From: Pedobacter aquatilis
GTDB lineage: Bacteria; Bacteroidota; Bacteroidia; Sphingobacteriales; Sphingobacteriaceae
DNA length: 64,000 nt
Assembly: GCF_030409415.1 (NCBI RefSeq)
Contig: NZ_JAUFPW010000035.1
Location: 62,001 to 126,000 of the forward strand
Reading direction: 5' to 3'
Position 1 is the first letter of the stretch; the number at the start of each line of letters is the position of its first letter. The position numbers were made by a program, and so were the translations under genes. Below are positions 16,960-27,111 of the stretch, piece after piece. The notes under the pieces were generated by a model. It was not told where the DNA came from and made no database searches. It saw nothing but the letters and a program-made list of their open reading frames with translations.

Positions 16960-17200
16960 CTATAATGGTAGAGTAAAATAAACCATTGTACCTTTAGCTG
17001 CTGGACTGGACATGATTCCGAGTTTGCCCCCGTGTAGCGCAATAATTTCAGAGCAAAGGTATAGGCCAATCCCATAACCGGCAGCTAGATTGCTTGAATT
17101 TTAACACGGTAAAACTTGCCAAAGACTTTTTCACTTTCCTTATCTAGAATGCCAATGCCATTGTCTATAACCGACACCCGTATCTCGATGTGGTCGCATA
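16960..17200 (-). pseudogene. Histidine kinase C-terminal (HATPase) remnant
   Basis: On the minus strand, frames separated by a frameshift near 17095-17100 read EIRVSVIDNGIGILDKESEKVFGKFYRV, then AGYGIGLYLCSEIIALHGG and GTMVYFTLPL with a stop at 16960. These are the N, F and G boxes of a histidine-kinase ATPase domain. The kinase core and sensor are missing. It lies next to the permease remnant, so the whole interval is an old, decaying segment. Confidence 0.75.
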
Positions 17201-17414
17201 AACACATTATTTAATGTTGGTAATTACGAAAATAAATAGTATTTTTTTTTATATTGGAATGAACTAGACCTAAAACCTGCTTAAAATGATCCTGCTCAAA
17301 TTACCTTTTTGCGCAGTCTCATGTAAATCCGGAAATCTTTATTTCAATATAAATCGATTTACTTTGTGTTTTCAAATTGCTATATTGCCTGTTATACCAG
17401 ATATTCCCGGCTTT

Positions 17415-19235
17415 ATGAAAATCAAGTATTTAGCAATTTATGTTAGCACTGGCATTTTACTGAACGGCATTTTAAAACTTAACGCCTATGCACAGACGCC
17501 AAAATTGCCTACAAAATGGACAACTGAGGCGATAAACAGTTCGAATCCTTTTCCTGATTATCCACGTCCTCAGTTCGTACGGAATCAGTGGCTGTCGCTC
17601 AACGGTAGATGGGATTATATTGGAGGAAAAGAGAAAGCAACAGCTTTAAACCCTAGCTTACCTGTAGATTTCTCACAAAAAAAAGATCACATTCTTGTGC
17701 CATATTGCCCTGAGTCTGTGATTTCCGGCATAGAGCGCAAGCAGGAAATAAATATGTGGTATCATAGGACTTTTCAAATTCCCAAAGAGTGGAATGGGAG
17801 AAACGTGTTGATAAATTTTGAAGCCGTTGACCATGATGCCACTGTATTTATTAACGGTAAAAAAGCAGGTCAGCACTCCGGTGGCTATGATGCATTTTCT
17901 TTAGACATTACATCATTTCTTACACCTGGAAAAAATGAAATTATTGTTGCCGCTTATGATTCAAATGATGGGCGGATGCCATCAGGAAAAAATGGCCCCC
18001 GTGGCGACTATACCTTCAGCTCAGGCATTTGGCAAAGTGTATGGCTGGAGCCGGTTGCTAAGGCGCACATAAAAAATATCAGACTATTGCCCGACTTAGA
18101 TAATAGCAGGCTTCAGGTAATTGTTGATGGCGTTGCTACCAAGGTTTCGGTTACTGCGCTGGATGGAAAGAGGATAGTTTCACAATCTACCGGTATGATA
18201 GGGAAGAGCTTGTATCTATCGATTCCGAATCCAAAGCTTTGGTCGCCGGAGGAACCATTTTTGTATGATTTGAGTATTACTGCAACAGATGCAAATGGAG
18301 AAACCACTGACAAAGTGATGAGTTATTTCGGGATGCGGGACATCAAAATTGGAAGGGTGGCCAATTTGATGAGGCCACTGCTTAATGGAAAATTTGTAAT
18401 GCAGGTTGGCTTACTAGACCAAGGCTATTGGCCGGATGGGATTCTCACCGCCCCAACAGAGGAGGCCTTGAAATTCGACTTAGAATTTACCAAAAAGGCG
18501 GGCTTTAACCTTATCCGCAAGCACATGAAAACAGAACCTAAACGTTTTTATTACTGGGCAGATAAAATGGGCATACTCCTCTGGCAAGACATGCCTGCAA
18601 TATGGTACCAGCATGAAGATACAGCAAAGGTACGCACTGTTTTTCGTAAAGAACTTAAAGCGATTATGGACGAGCATTATAATTCACCATCAATCATTGC
18701 CTGGGTGCCTTTCAATGAAAACTGGGGTGCTTTCGATGTGCCCCAAATTACCGATTGGGTTAAAAAATATGACCCATCACGGCTGGTTAACGGAAATTCT
18801 GGTTTTAATAATAATCCGGGTTACCAGAAAGCAGCGGGAGATCCACTCAATGGCGATTTTGTTGATACCCATATTTATGTGGGGCCGTATGGTGCCTCCA
18901 AGCCAGATGCTAAACGGGCGGCCTCGCTCGGAGAATATGGTGGCGTTGGTTTGTTTGTAAGGGGGCATATGTGGCCTGTGGAAAATAATGCCTATGCATA
19001 TGAACCTACCCCTGAGGCATTGACAGATCGTTATGTCTTGATGATGAATCAAATAGAACAGCTCATGAAATATAAAGGACTCAGCGTATCTGTATATACT
19101 CAAACAACCGATGTTGAGCATGAGGTGAATGGTTTGTTAACTTATGATAGGGCGGTTGAAAAGATGGATATCAAGCAGGTTGGTGAAATTAATAAAATCA
19201 TTATTGCTGAAGGTAAAAAGTTAAATGGTCAATAG
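17415..19235 (+). CDS. Glycoside hydrolase family 2 enzyme (secreted)
   Basis: A 606-residue exported enzyme. ATG 17415 gives a signal peptide ending near NAYAQ; an upstream in-frame ATG (17286) would precede it by 43 unlikely residues. The order is sugar-binding jelly roll (about 50-210, with WYHRTFQIP and HDATVFINGKKAG), immunoglobulin-like domain, and TIM barrel. Glu435 (PFNENWG) is the predicted acid/base and Glu507 (LGEYGG) the nucleophile. GH2 includes beta-galactosidases, glucuronidases and mannosidases; the substrate cannot be fixed here. It heads polysaccharide locus 1 with the regulator and SusC/D that follow. Confidence 0.88.
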   Translation: MKIKYLAIYVSTGILLNGILKLNAYAQTPKLPTKWTTEAINSSNPFPDYPRPQFVRNQWLSLNGRWDYIGGKEKATALNPSLPVDFSQKKDHILVPYCPESVISGIERKQEINMWYHRTFQIPKEWNGRNVLINFEAVDHDATVFINGKKAGQHSGGYDAFSLDITSFLTPGKNEIIVAAYDSNDGRMPSGKNGPRGDYTFSSGIWQSVWLEPVAKAHIKNIRLLPDLDNSRLQVIVDGVATKVSVTALDGKRIVSQSTGMIGKSLYLSIPNPKLWSPEEPFLYDLSITATDANGETTDKVMSYFGMRDIKIGRVANLMRPLLNGKFVMQVGLLDQGYWPDGILTAPTEEALKFDLEFTKKAGFNLIRKHMKTEPKRFYYWADKMGILLWQDMPAIWYQHEDTAKVRTVFRKELKAIMDEHYNSPSIIAWVPFNENWGAFDVPQITDWVKKYDPSRLVNGNSGFNNNPGYQKAAGDPLNGDFVDTHIYVGPYGASKPDAKRAASLGEYGGVGLFVRGHMWPVENNAYAYEPTPEALTDRYVLMMNQIEQLMKYKGLSVSVYTQTTDVEHEVNGLLTYDRAVEKMDIKQVGEINKIIIAEGKKLNGQ

Positions 19236-19335
19236 GGTATAAGCGCCAATTCTTTTGATCAGGGATGAAGAGATACGTGTTCCAAAATAATCATCTGTAA
19301 CAAATGAATTAGGAAATCCAAACCAATACTTATTT

Positions 19336-20946
19336 CTACACCGCTTTAACAGACATAATTGATTTATCGAATTCCTCGCTGGAAACCAATGACTTAGCTT
19401 TAATGCGCATTTTATAGACATATATCGTATTCTCAGAATATTCCAATATTGCTGCTATCGCCCGAACATCATTGATTCCTAAACGGATTAATGCAAATAT
19501 TCTCAGATCTACATTGAGTACTTCCGGTGCTTTAGGAAAAATCTGGTCTTCCTGCTTAAGCAAATCGTTAAAAGCCTGGATGAAGTTTGGAAAAATACTA
19601 ACGAAAACCCGATCGAATGTATTATACAGGAGCGCTCTTTCAGTTTTTATATCAATTGAATTCAGTGTCGGCAATACTTCGTTATATCGCTTGGCTAACA
19701 TCTTTCTTTCGACACTTCTTTTCAGGCGGTCTAGCTTTAAGATGTAAGCCGACACCATCTCGAAGAAATAACCAATGTATTTCTCATTAACCATAGCATA
19801 TTCGCGAAGTTTATCATTAATGTGTACAAGCTGGGTATTAAAAGATTCAAGTTCGATGTTTTTCTGCTCGATGATCCGCTCTTTAGCCCTTACTTTTTTG
19901 AGTTGAATAAAAATGATGAATGAAACCAGCAGAATCAAAATGCTAAGAGAAGAAATGGAGAGAAAATAAATCATTAAACGATTTTTATCTTTCTGAGCCA
20001 CAATGTTAACCTGAGACGCAATTTCAGGATATACCGATTCTATTTTCAGCTTTCTGAGCTTGTTGCCGTAAAACTCAGCATCTGTCCTCGAATGCTGAAT
20101 AAATGTGTAAGCATCTTCCAAATGTCCGTGGCTAAATAAATCTTCCGCCAGCAGTAGCGTAGCCAAAGTTTCCCGCACTGAAGATCTGATGTCAAATATT
20201 GCAGATTCAATTAACAGACTAACTCTGGTATCATTCTCATTTTCAGTTTGGTAAAACGCAGCAAGCCCTGTAAGTACTCTTGCACGCTGGTGCTTTGTTA
20301 AGGTATAATTTTTTAATAAACTCAAAAAATATACCGGCTCTTTATTAGTTTCTCCGGCAACAACCTGTCTGTTTCCTTTTGTAAATAACTCTTCAAAGGA
20401 ATTTGGACTGCATAAGGTAAGCGCTGAATCAAGGTAGCTGACAGCCCGGCGATTGTACTTATCAGTAAAATTTGAGTTGCCATTGTATATGGCAAGATTG
20501 GAGTAGGCTCCTGATTTCAGGCAATAATAATCGTAACGGTAACTTGAATTTAATAAAGAAGGGTTAATTTCTATAAGCAAATCGAACGTTTCTTTAAACA
20601 TACCGGCATGAAGTAGTAATGAAGATATTTTAACCTTACTTATGCTAATTTTTTCCCTGTCCTGCATTGCTGTGCTTACCTCGAGTAATTTTACACCATA
20701 TCTGTATGCAGAATCAAACTGGTAATATTCATATTCTTCAAACAGTTTCAGCAGATTTCCGAAGCTGCTACCATGGTTCGATTTGAGATTTGCCTTCATA
20801 CGCTCTATTCTCGTGAGTTTTGCTTGCTCATATTTGTCTTTATTTGAAATTTCAGATTTTAAAACTTTTAAAAGACTGTCACGCTGCGCTGAGCGGGAGC
20901 TTGTGAATAACAAGAAGGATAAAATAGTAAGCAAAAGGAATTTCAT
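19336..20946 (-). CDS. DUF6377-type membrane-anchored regulator
   Basis: A 536-residue protein starting at ATG 20946, with a signal peptide (MKFLLLTILSFLLFTSS), a periplasmic helical-repeat domain, one membrane segment (IYFLSISSLSILILLVSFIIF), a cytoplasmic coiled coil (RIIEQKNIELESFNTQL) and a C-terminal LuxR-like helix-turn-helix (LRIFALIRLGINDVRAIAAIL, then SENTIYVYKMRIKAK). This architecture is common beside SusC/SusD loci in Bacteroidota and is taken to couple periplasmic glycan sensing to transcription in one chain. It lies between the GH2 gene and susC, transcribed away from susC. Confidence 0.8.
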   Translation of the reverse strand: MKFLLLTILSFLLFTSSRSAQRDSLLKVLKSEISNKDKYEQAKLTRIERMKANLKSNHGSSFGNLLKLFEEYEYYQFDSAYRYGVKLLEVSTAMQDREKISISKVKISSLLLHAGMFKETFDLLIEINPSLLNSSYRYDYYCLKSGAYSNLAIYNGNSNFTDKYNRRAVSYLDSALTLCSPNSFEELFTKGNRQVVAGETNKEPVYFLSLLKNYTLTKHQRARVLTGLAAFYQTENENDTRVSLLIESAIFDIRSSVRETLATLLLAEDLFSHGHLEDAYTFIQHSRTDAEFYGNKLRKLKIESVYPEIASQVNIVAQKDKNRLMIYFLSISSLSILILLVSFIIFIQLKKVRAKERIIEQKNIELESFNTQLVHINDKLREYAMVNEKYIGYFFEMVSAYILKLDRLKRSVERKMLAKRYNEVLPTLNSIDIKTERALLYNTFDRVFVSIFPNFIQAFNDLLKQEDQIFPKAPEVLNVDLRIFALIRLGINDVRAIAAILEYSENTIYVYKMRIKAKSLVSSEEFDKSIMSVKAV

Positions 20947-21539
20947 GCCAGGTGGTTTACAACCCAAAAATATATTTTTTATCGCTACATCAGTTATTAA
21001 TTTTATACTCAAAAGTCGCCATCCCAAATACTTTAGTATTATTTAAACCCTTTGGGCTATTAATCAAATAAAAGTTATGGCCATTTCAGAATCTGACAAA
21101 CAATTAAGGCATAAAATCAAACTGATAATTTTATATTTTTCAGATATACAACTTTCTTAACTATTTGAAATTAAGTGTTATAGCTCTAAATAAGGCTGTT
21201 TTTTATTATATTTTAAAAGGAAGCGCTCTCCAATCATATATTTATGGCTGCAGTGATTATAAATTAGATAAAAATTGTGCAGCAATCGTTTTGTACAGTC
21301 ACAATGAATTTTAACCAAGTATAAATTTTCCGATAAGCTTAACCTGTAAAAGATTAGTAAATCCTTTTACCTGTATACTGAATTCGGACCAATTCTTTAT
21401 CCATGATGAGCAAGAACAAATCCCCTTAAATTAATTCTAGAGTAAAAAACTTTAAAGTGTATTGCTCCTGTAGAAATTAAATCAGCACAACCATCCAATC
21501 CAACAAATCAACTAACCAAAACTATTAAGATCTTAAAAT
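20947..21539. other. Divergent regulatory region between DUF6377 regulator and susC
   Basis: About 590 bases, very A+T-rich, without a gene. It must hold the promoters of the regulator (minus) and of the susC/susD transcript (plus). I could not settle a convincing -33/-7 pair. No strong palindrome was noticed. Confidence 0.5.
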
Positions 21540-24527
21540 ATGTATAGGAATTTTATCCAATTACTAGGCATTATCATATTAATCTTTGCCCAAACGTTTC
21601 CTGTAGATGCCCAAACGAGGGTATTAAGTGGCGCCGTGACCGATATGACTGACGGAAGCCCGCTCTCAGGGGTAACGGTATACAATAACACGAAATCTTC
21701 ATCAACATCAACTAACGCAGCAGGTAAATATACCCTTACCATACCGGCAGGTTCAAAAAGTATCTCCTTTTCTTTTGTCGGTTACACCACGAAAACTGTA
21801 ACAATTGGCAGTTCCAATGTTATAAATGTTACTTTAAATTCATCTTCCAATAACCTTGATGAGGTTGTGGTGGTGAGCGTTGGATATGGTACACTCGATA
21901 AGCGGGAAGTATCCAGCGCTATTACACATATTTCTTCAGAAGATTTACTTACCGTAGCAGCAAATAACCCGCTAATGTCTCTGCAAGGGAAGGTTCCCGG
22001 ATTGAACATTACCAATACCTCTGCAGCCGATCCTAACTCGAGCCCAAGTATACAGCTTCGTGGTGTTTCTTCCCGTAGTGCAGGCCTGGGTCCACTATAT
22101 GTTGTCAACGGCGTTCCTGGTGGTAATATAGATAACATCAACCAAAACGACATTGAAAGTATCGATGTATTGAAAGGCGGAGCAGCATCAGCAATTTACG
22201 GCACAAGAGGTAGCAACGGGGTTATCATCATTACGACTAAAAAAGGAACATCGCAAGGCCGCATGTTTTATGACGGTTATGCAAGTTTCGATTACCTGAC
22301 CAATAAACTGGAAAATTTGAGCGCCGATGAATTTATCGCCAACCGTGTGGCAAATAAACAGGGACAGGACTACAAATCCAAAACCGACTGGCTTAAAGAG
22401 GTAACCAATTCGCCGGCCTTTGCACAAAAACATACCGTTCAATTTTCAGGGGGATCTGCTAAAACAAACTATTTCGCATCAGGTGATTACCGTGATGCAG
22501 ATGGAATAGATTTACGAGCACATAAAAGGGAATATGGTGCCAGGCTGAACATTAATCATGCTACAGATAATAATATGTTTGTTGCTACACTTACTGCTGC
22601 GCCAAGATATATGACAACAAGCAATGCTGATCAAGGAAACTTTAACAATGCATTGACTTTGAATCCAACTTACGCAATCTTTAACCCGGCAGGCAAATAC
22701 AACTACATTAACACCGGGTTTTTTTCCAATAACCCGGTTGAGAATGCCAATGTGATCAAATCAGGAGCAGAAATAAAAGAGCTGGACATCAACGGTTCAC
22801 TTAAAATGAATATCCTCTCGAATCTGAGTACCATGGTTACTATTTCCGAAATCAGCCGCTCGTCCAAGAATATGTACTTTAGTCCTTCAACGCTTTCATC
22901 TGTAGTACAGGCAAATAAAATTACCCAAACCAATTTTGCCTCTCAGGAGCAGCAAGAGAATGACCAGAAAAATTTGGAATGGACAGGAAACTATTCAGAG
23001 GATTTTGGCAAAAATCACCTGAAAGTATTAGGCGGATATTCCTACTCGTTATATAACTATAAGAGGATATATGCACAGAATTATGATTTTCCATTTGATA
23101 CCTACTTATGGAATAACCTGGGTTCAGGTTTGTACAACGGTGGTGCCGCCGGACAAGGGCAATCAGCGGTTGCCTCTACACAGAATGGCTCAACACTAAT
23201 CTCATTTTTCGGAAGGATGAACTATGACTTTGATAATAAATACATCTTAACCGCTAGTTTGAGAAGGGAAGGATCTTCAAAATTCGGAGAAAACAATAAA
23301 TGGGGAAATTTTCCGGCTGTGTCAGCTGCCTGGAGATTATCTGAGGAAGCCTTCGTCAAGGGTGCACTTCCATGGGTAAATGAACTGAAAATCCGTGCAG
23401 ATTATGGTATCACTGGCAATCAGGATTTCGGCAATTATCTTTCGCTACTTTTATACGGTGGTGCTGGTTATTTTCCATTCAATGGCCAATATTATCAGGT
23501 TTACGGTCCCTCATCAAATGTTAACCCGGATTTAAGCTGGGAGAAATCTTTGAACTTCAATGTTGGTTTGGATTTTTCGGTACTAAATAACCGCATTAGC
23601 GGCTCTGTTGATTATTACATCAGAACTAACAAAGATTTACTTGGCTCTTACACTGTTCCGGTACCTCCAAATACACAATCTACAACCTTTACCAATGTGG
23701 GTACAATGAAAAATTATGGGATTGAATTATCATTAAGTGCTGAGGCAGTTAAAAGTAGGGATTTCAATTATGAAGTAAATCTGGCTTTCGCCTACAACCG
23801 AAATAAGTTTATTTCATTTTCAAATGAGATCTACAAGGGCGGAACTTTTCAGGATGTGGCAGGTTTGCCTGCACCTGGTTCACCAGGAAATATTCAGCGT
23901 ATCCAGGAAGGCCAAAGCATCGGGCAGTTTTACACCCTTCGTTCAGCCGGCGTTAACGATGCCGGAGCATTACTGGTTTACAAGAAAGACGGTTCAATTG
24001 TTCAGGCCAATCAGGCAAATAATGATGATAAACAGTTTGTTGGAAACGGTTTGCCTAAATTTATCGCCTCGATGGGTAATACCTTCAGGTACAAAAGATT
24101 TGATTTAGGTATTTTCCTCCGCGGTACATTCGGATATAAAATATTTAATACCACCGCCTTTTACATTGGAACACCTTCCAGCCAAAGCGATGCAAATGTT
24201 TTAAAATCAGCATATGACACAAATAGTAAGTACTCACTATTGAAAAGTACTGCAACGACCTCAATTGCATCTGATTACTTCCTTGAAAACGGCTCTTTTG
24301 TAAAAATCGACAATGTATCGCTGGGCTACAAACAGCCACTTAATATTAAATACATTAAATATGTGAGGTTGTATGCTGCAGGAAGGAACCTGCACACCTT
24401 TACAAAATACACAGGTGGAGATCCGGAGTTAGTTCAGGTCAATGGATTGACGCCGGGTGTAAATACATCGCTGAATTATTATCCTTCTACACTTCAGCTA
24501 ATTTTCGGATTACAGGCAACCTTTTAA
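21540..24527 (+). CDS. SusC/RagA-type TonB-dependent outer-membrane transporter
   Basis: A 995-residue transporter. Signal peptide, then a carboxypeptidase-like regulatory domain (LSGAVTDMTDGSPLSGVTVYN, residues 30-110), the TonB-box region around VVVVSVGYGTLDKRE, a plug domain ending SIDVLKGGAASAIYGTRG-, and a long beta barrel. SusC proteins import oligosaccharides across the outer membrane with their SusD lid. susD starts 13 bases downstream. Final residue Phe is usual for outer-membrane barrels. Length is at the short end of the family. Confidence 0.93.
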   Translation: MYRNFIQLLGIIILIFAQTFPVDAQTRVLSGAVTDMTDGSPLSGVTVYNNTKSSSTSTNAAGKYTLTIPAGSKSISFSFVGYTTKTVTIGSSNVINVTLNSSSNNLDEVVVVSVGYGTLDKREVSSAITHISSEDLLTVAANNPLMSLQGKVPGLNITNTSAADPNSSPSIQLRGVSSRSAGLGPLYVVNGVPGGNIDNINQNDIESIDVLKGGAASAIYGTRGSNGVIIITTKKGTSQGRMFYDGYASFDYLTNKLENLSADEFIANRVANKQGQDYKSKTDWLKEVTNSPAFAQKHTVQFSGGSAKTNYFASGDYRDADGIDLRAHKREYGARLNINHATDNNMFVATLTAAPRYMTTSNADQGNFNNALTLNPTYAIFNPAGKYNYINTGFFSNNPVENANVIKSGAEIKELDINGSLKMNILSNLSTMVTISEISRSSKNMYFSPSTLSSVVQANKITQTNFASQEQQENDQKNLEWTGNYSEDFGKNHLKVLGGYSYSLYNYKRIYAQNYDFPFDTYLWNNLGSGLYNGGAAGQGQSAVASTQNGSTLISFFGRMNYDFDNKYILTASLRREGSSKFGENNKWGNFPAVSAAWRLSEEAFVKGALPWVNELKIRADYGITGNQDFGNYLSLLLYGGAGYFPFNGQYYQVYGPSSNVNPDLSWEKSLNFNVGLDFSVLNNRISGSVDYYIRTNKDLLGSYTVPVPPNTQSTTFTNVGTMKNYGIELSLSAEAVKSRDFNYEVNLAFAYNRNKFISFSNEIYKGGTFQDVAGLPAPGSPGNIQRIQEGQSIGQFYTLRSAGVNDAGALLVYKKDGSIVQANQANNDDKQFVGNGLPKFIASMGNTFRYKRFDLGIFLRGTFGYKIFNTTAFYIGTPSSQSDANVLKSAYDTNSKYSLLKSTATTSIASDYFLENGSFVKIDNVSLGYKQPLNIKYIKYVRLYAAGRNLHTFTKYTGGDPELVQVNGLTPGVNTSLNYYPSTLQLIFGLQATF

Positions 24528-24540
24528 AATTTAAGAAAAA

Positions 24541-26271
24541 ATGAAAAAATACATTAGAAATACAGGCTTATCTTTTTGTTTACTTATTGCCATTGCCGGA
24601 TGTACAAAACTTGATGAACAGGTTTATGATCAGGTAGATGCAGCAAATTTCCTAACCCGAAGGGATGATGTAATCCGCGATTTTTTAAGGCCTTTCGAGC
24701 ATGCATACTGGAGCATTCAGGGGAATGATGTATACGCCGTTGGCGAAGACAGCAGTGATGAAATGGGAACCTATAACCGCCAGGGAGATTGGCAGGACGG
24801 AGGATATTATCAACGCATGCATTACCATACCTGGACACCTCAGGATGGTTTCACTAATGGTGCATGGAGAAATTTTTATCAGGGTATCGTACTCTCTACA
24901 AACTCACTTCAGGATATGGAGGGAATTACAGATCCGGCCAAACTTAGTGTTACAACAGATGAGCTCAACGATTTCAAAGCTGAACTTAGAACCTTGAGGG
25001 CATGGTTCTACCTGCGTGCTTTCGATTTTTACCGTAATATTGAAATCGTAACAGATGTAAAGAATACTACTCAGGGAAGCACTCAGGCGACGCCGCAGGA
25101 AACATTTAATTACATCGAATCAGAACTGAAGGCTGCCCTTCCCGCGCTTCCATTGCGTGAACAGTTAGGCGCCAATGGGATCGGGAGATGGACAAAGGCT
25201 GCTGCTGCAACGCTACTCGCCCGATTATACCTTAACGCGAAGGTTTATATCGGAACTGATAAATTTACAGAATGTGAGGCAGTATGCCGGGACATCATTG
25301 ACGGAAAATACGGCGCTTATACGCTTGACTCACGCTGGGATGCACCCTTCGATTATACGAATAAGACGCTCAATTCTGAGGTAATTTATGGATTTCCAGG
25401 TACTTTAGCCAGAACACATTGGCAGTATGATAGTGGTATGTTCTTCTGGGGAATGACGTATGATGCAGCAACCCTTTACTGTGGTTTTACCGATTTCGGG
25501 AAATCAAACCCTCGTTTCGCGCTTCAGCCGGGCCGGGATGTTGACAGTGTGGAATACACCCACACACTTGGAAAGCCTTTTGTTAAATTTCAAAGATACC
25601 CGGATGATCTTCGCCTTAAAAAATATAAGAACCTGGGCGACAGTAAACGAGAAGGTATGTTTTTATACGGCTATCTTCCATATGCAACCAATGTAAACGG
25701 GGTGAGCAAAACCGATACGGTAAGAGGAAACAAAGGACCATATGCACTTTTTATCCGCGACCAGGTTGGTTATTTCCTGGGAACAAAACCGGGAATCAAA
25801 ATCGCCGATAAAGAGTCTAATATGAACCATGCCGATCACAACTCCGGTGTTTTTCTGGTGAAGTATCCGATGTATCCAACGCCAGATCCCAACAGGATTA
25901 CTTCTGCATATGCAGAAATCAGACTTACCGAGGTTTACTATACTTTGGCGGAATGCAGATACCGTGCAGGTGATAAGGCTACTGCTGCGACACTATTAAA
26001 CAGGGTACGTCAGCGCAATTACCCTGCCGGTTCCTCAAGTCTTTACACCGCTGGCGGAGCTCAGCTCACTGACCAGGAACTGCTTGATGAATGGGGTAGG
26101 GAGTTTATTGGAGAAAATCGCCGTAGGACAGATCTGATCCGTTGGGATGCGTTTACCAAAGGTACTTGGTGGGATAAAAAACCTGATGCGGATAAACATA
26201 CTGAAATTTTCCCGATAGGTAGGGATATTCTGAGTGCAAATCCAAAGCTGAAACAAAACCCGGGTTATTAA
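24541..26271 (+). CDS. SusD/RagB-type glycan-binding lipoprotein
   Basis: A 576-residue surface lipoprotein. The lipobox LIAIAGC places the lipidated Cys at residue 21. The tetratricopeptide-like helical fold of SusD is indicated by ELRTLRAWFYLRAFDFYRN near 160 and by the C-terminal ENRRRTDLIRWDAF motif. It forms the lid of the SusC channel upstream and determines glycan capture. The gene ends the operon; a terminator follows at 26332. Confidence 0.93.
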   Translation: MKKYIRNTGLSFCLLIAIAGCTKLDEQVYDQVDAANFLTRRDDVIRDFLRPFEHAYWSIQGNDVYAVGEDSSDEMGTYNRQGDWQDGGYYQRMHYHTWTPQDGFTNGAWRNFYQGIVLSTNSLQDMEGITDPAKLSVTTDELNDFKAELRTLRAWFYLRAFDFYRNIEIVTDVKNTTQGSTQATPQETFNYIESELKAALPALPLREQLGANGIGRWTKAAAATLLARLYLNAKVYIGTDKFTECEAVCRDIIDGKYGAYTLDSRWDAPFDYTNKTLNSEVIYGFPGTLARTHWQYDSGMFFWGMTYDAATLYCGFTDFGKSNPRFALQPGRDVDSVEYTHTLGKPFVKFQRYPDDLRLKKYKNLGDSKREGMFLYGYLPYATNVNGVSKTDTVRGNKGPYALFIRDQVGYFLGTKPGIKIADKESNMNHADHNSGVFLVKYPMYPTPDPNRITSAYAEIRLTEVYYTLAECRYRAGDKATAATLLNRVRQRNYPAGSSSLYTAGGAQLTDQELLDEWGREFIGENRRRTDLIRWDAFTKGTWWDKKPDADKHTEIFPIGRDILSANPKLKQNPGY

Positions 26272-26331
26272 AAAATAGTAATCTCTTTCTTCTCTATGAG
26301 GAAGGAAGAGGTTAAATTTGGATTAGTTAGG

Positions 26332-26358
26332 TGTCCCCCGTAAAAAGGGGACATTTTT
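26332..26358 (+). terminator. Terminator after susD (locus 1)
   Basis: TGTCCCC (26332-26338) and GGGGACA (26347-26353) form a 7-bp stem followed by TTTTT. Confidence 0.75.
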
Positions 26359-26775
26359 AATTAACACTTTCTGCTATTTATTCTGTTTTCTAGCCTCGGC
26401 ATCTTCAAATCGATGTGCAGTATTTTCGCTCTCATAAACAATCAGGGGATGGGTGTGGATATCACAGATTTCCCGAATGCGGTTATCGTTGGCGCACACT
26501 TAGCTTTATCTTGACACTTCAGGGCGTTTAAGTTTACGTGTAGGTTAGCTAAAGCTTTTAACTTGGCCATACTCTATTTATATCACCTCCACTTATATGG
26601 ATGTAAACAGCTTCAGTGATACTGTTATCTTTTTTGTAATTATCTATCCAAAAAACAATAAAAGAAATTAAGAATAACGGTATCAATTCATTATCTGCGA
26701 CTGTCATATAAGTCATTAATTTAAAAACACAATACGACAGTAAAAGATTAGGGTAAATTTAATATCGACAAATAA
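26359..26775. other. Noncoding interval after locus 1
   Basis: About 415 bases with no gene that I can support. Stops are frequent on both strands. Confidence 0.5.
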
Positions 26776-27111
26776 TTACAAAAGCTTTGCGGAAAACTGG
26801 AAGCTTCGAACTTTAACAAATGTTTCACTTTCCTGCTCAGCAGACACGCTATAATCGACTAAATTAATTTCAGCAAAATTCCATACAGCCATTACAGAAT
26901 CCAGATTTATCATTTCCAGTTTTAATTGAGCAGGTACTGAATATTTTATCCCGCCCAAAAAGCGAATGAAAGCAAGTCCGTGAACTTCTCCGTCAATGAA
27001 AGTTAGTGACTGGGTTTTCTGTTGTTGGTCTTCGAGACCTTCCACACTGGCAAATTTTCCATAGGCACCCGAACCCGGTATACTCAGTTTTAATAATATA
27101 GTATCACTCAT
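26776..27111 (-). CDS. Hypothetical 111-residue beta-rich protein
   Basis: Starts ATG 27111. The sequence alternates short hydrophobic strands and turns (TILLKLSIPGSG, LTFIDGEVHGLAFIRFLGG, KVRSFQFSAKLL), suggesting a small all-beta domain; no signal peptide or membrane segment. It superficially recalls small tube-like proteins of the Hcp type but lacks any clear motif, and no secretion genes are near. Function unknown. Confidence 0.5.
   Translation of the reverse strand: MSDTILLKLSIPGSGAYGKFASVEGLEDQQQKTQSLTFIDGEVHGLAFIRFLGGIKYSVPAQLKLEMINLDSVMAVWNFAEINLVDYSVSAEQESETFVKVRSFQFSAKLL

Noticed and set aside
18613..18960. Alternative frame inside the GH2 gene
   Set aside because: Fully contained in a strongly conserved GH2 coding region.
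26776..27111. Type VI secretion tube (Hcp/TssD) protein
   Set aside because: Only a vague beta-rich likeness, without motif or neighbouring secretion genes.
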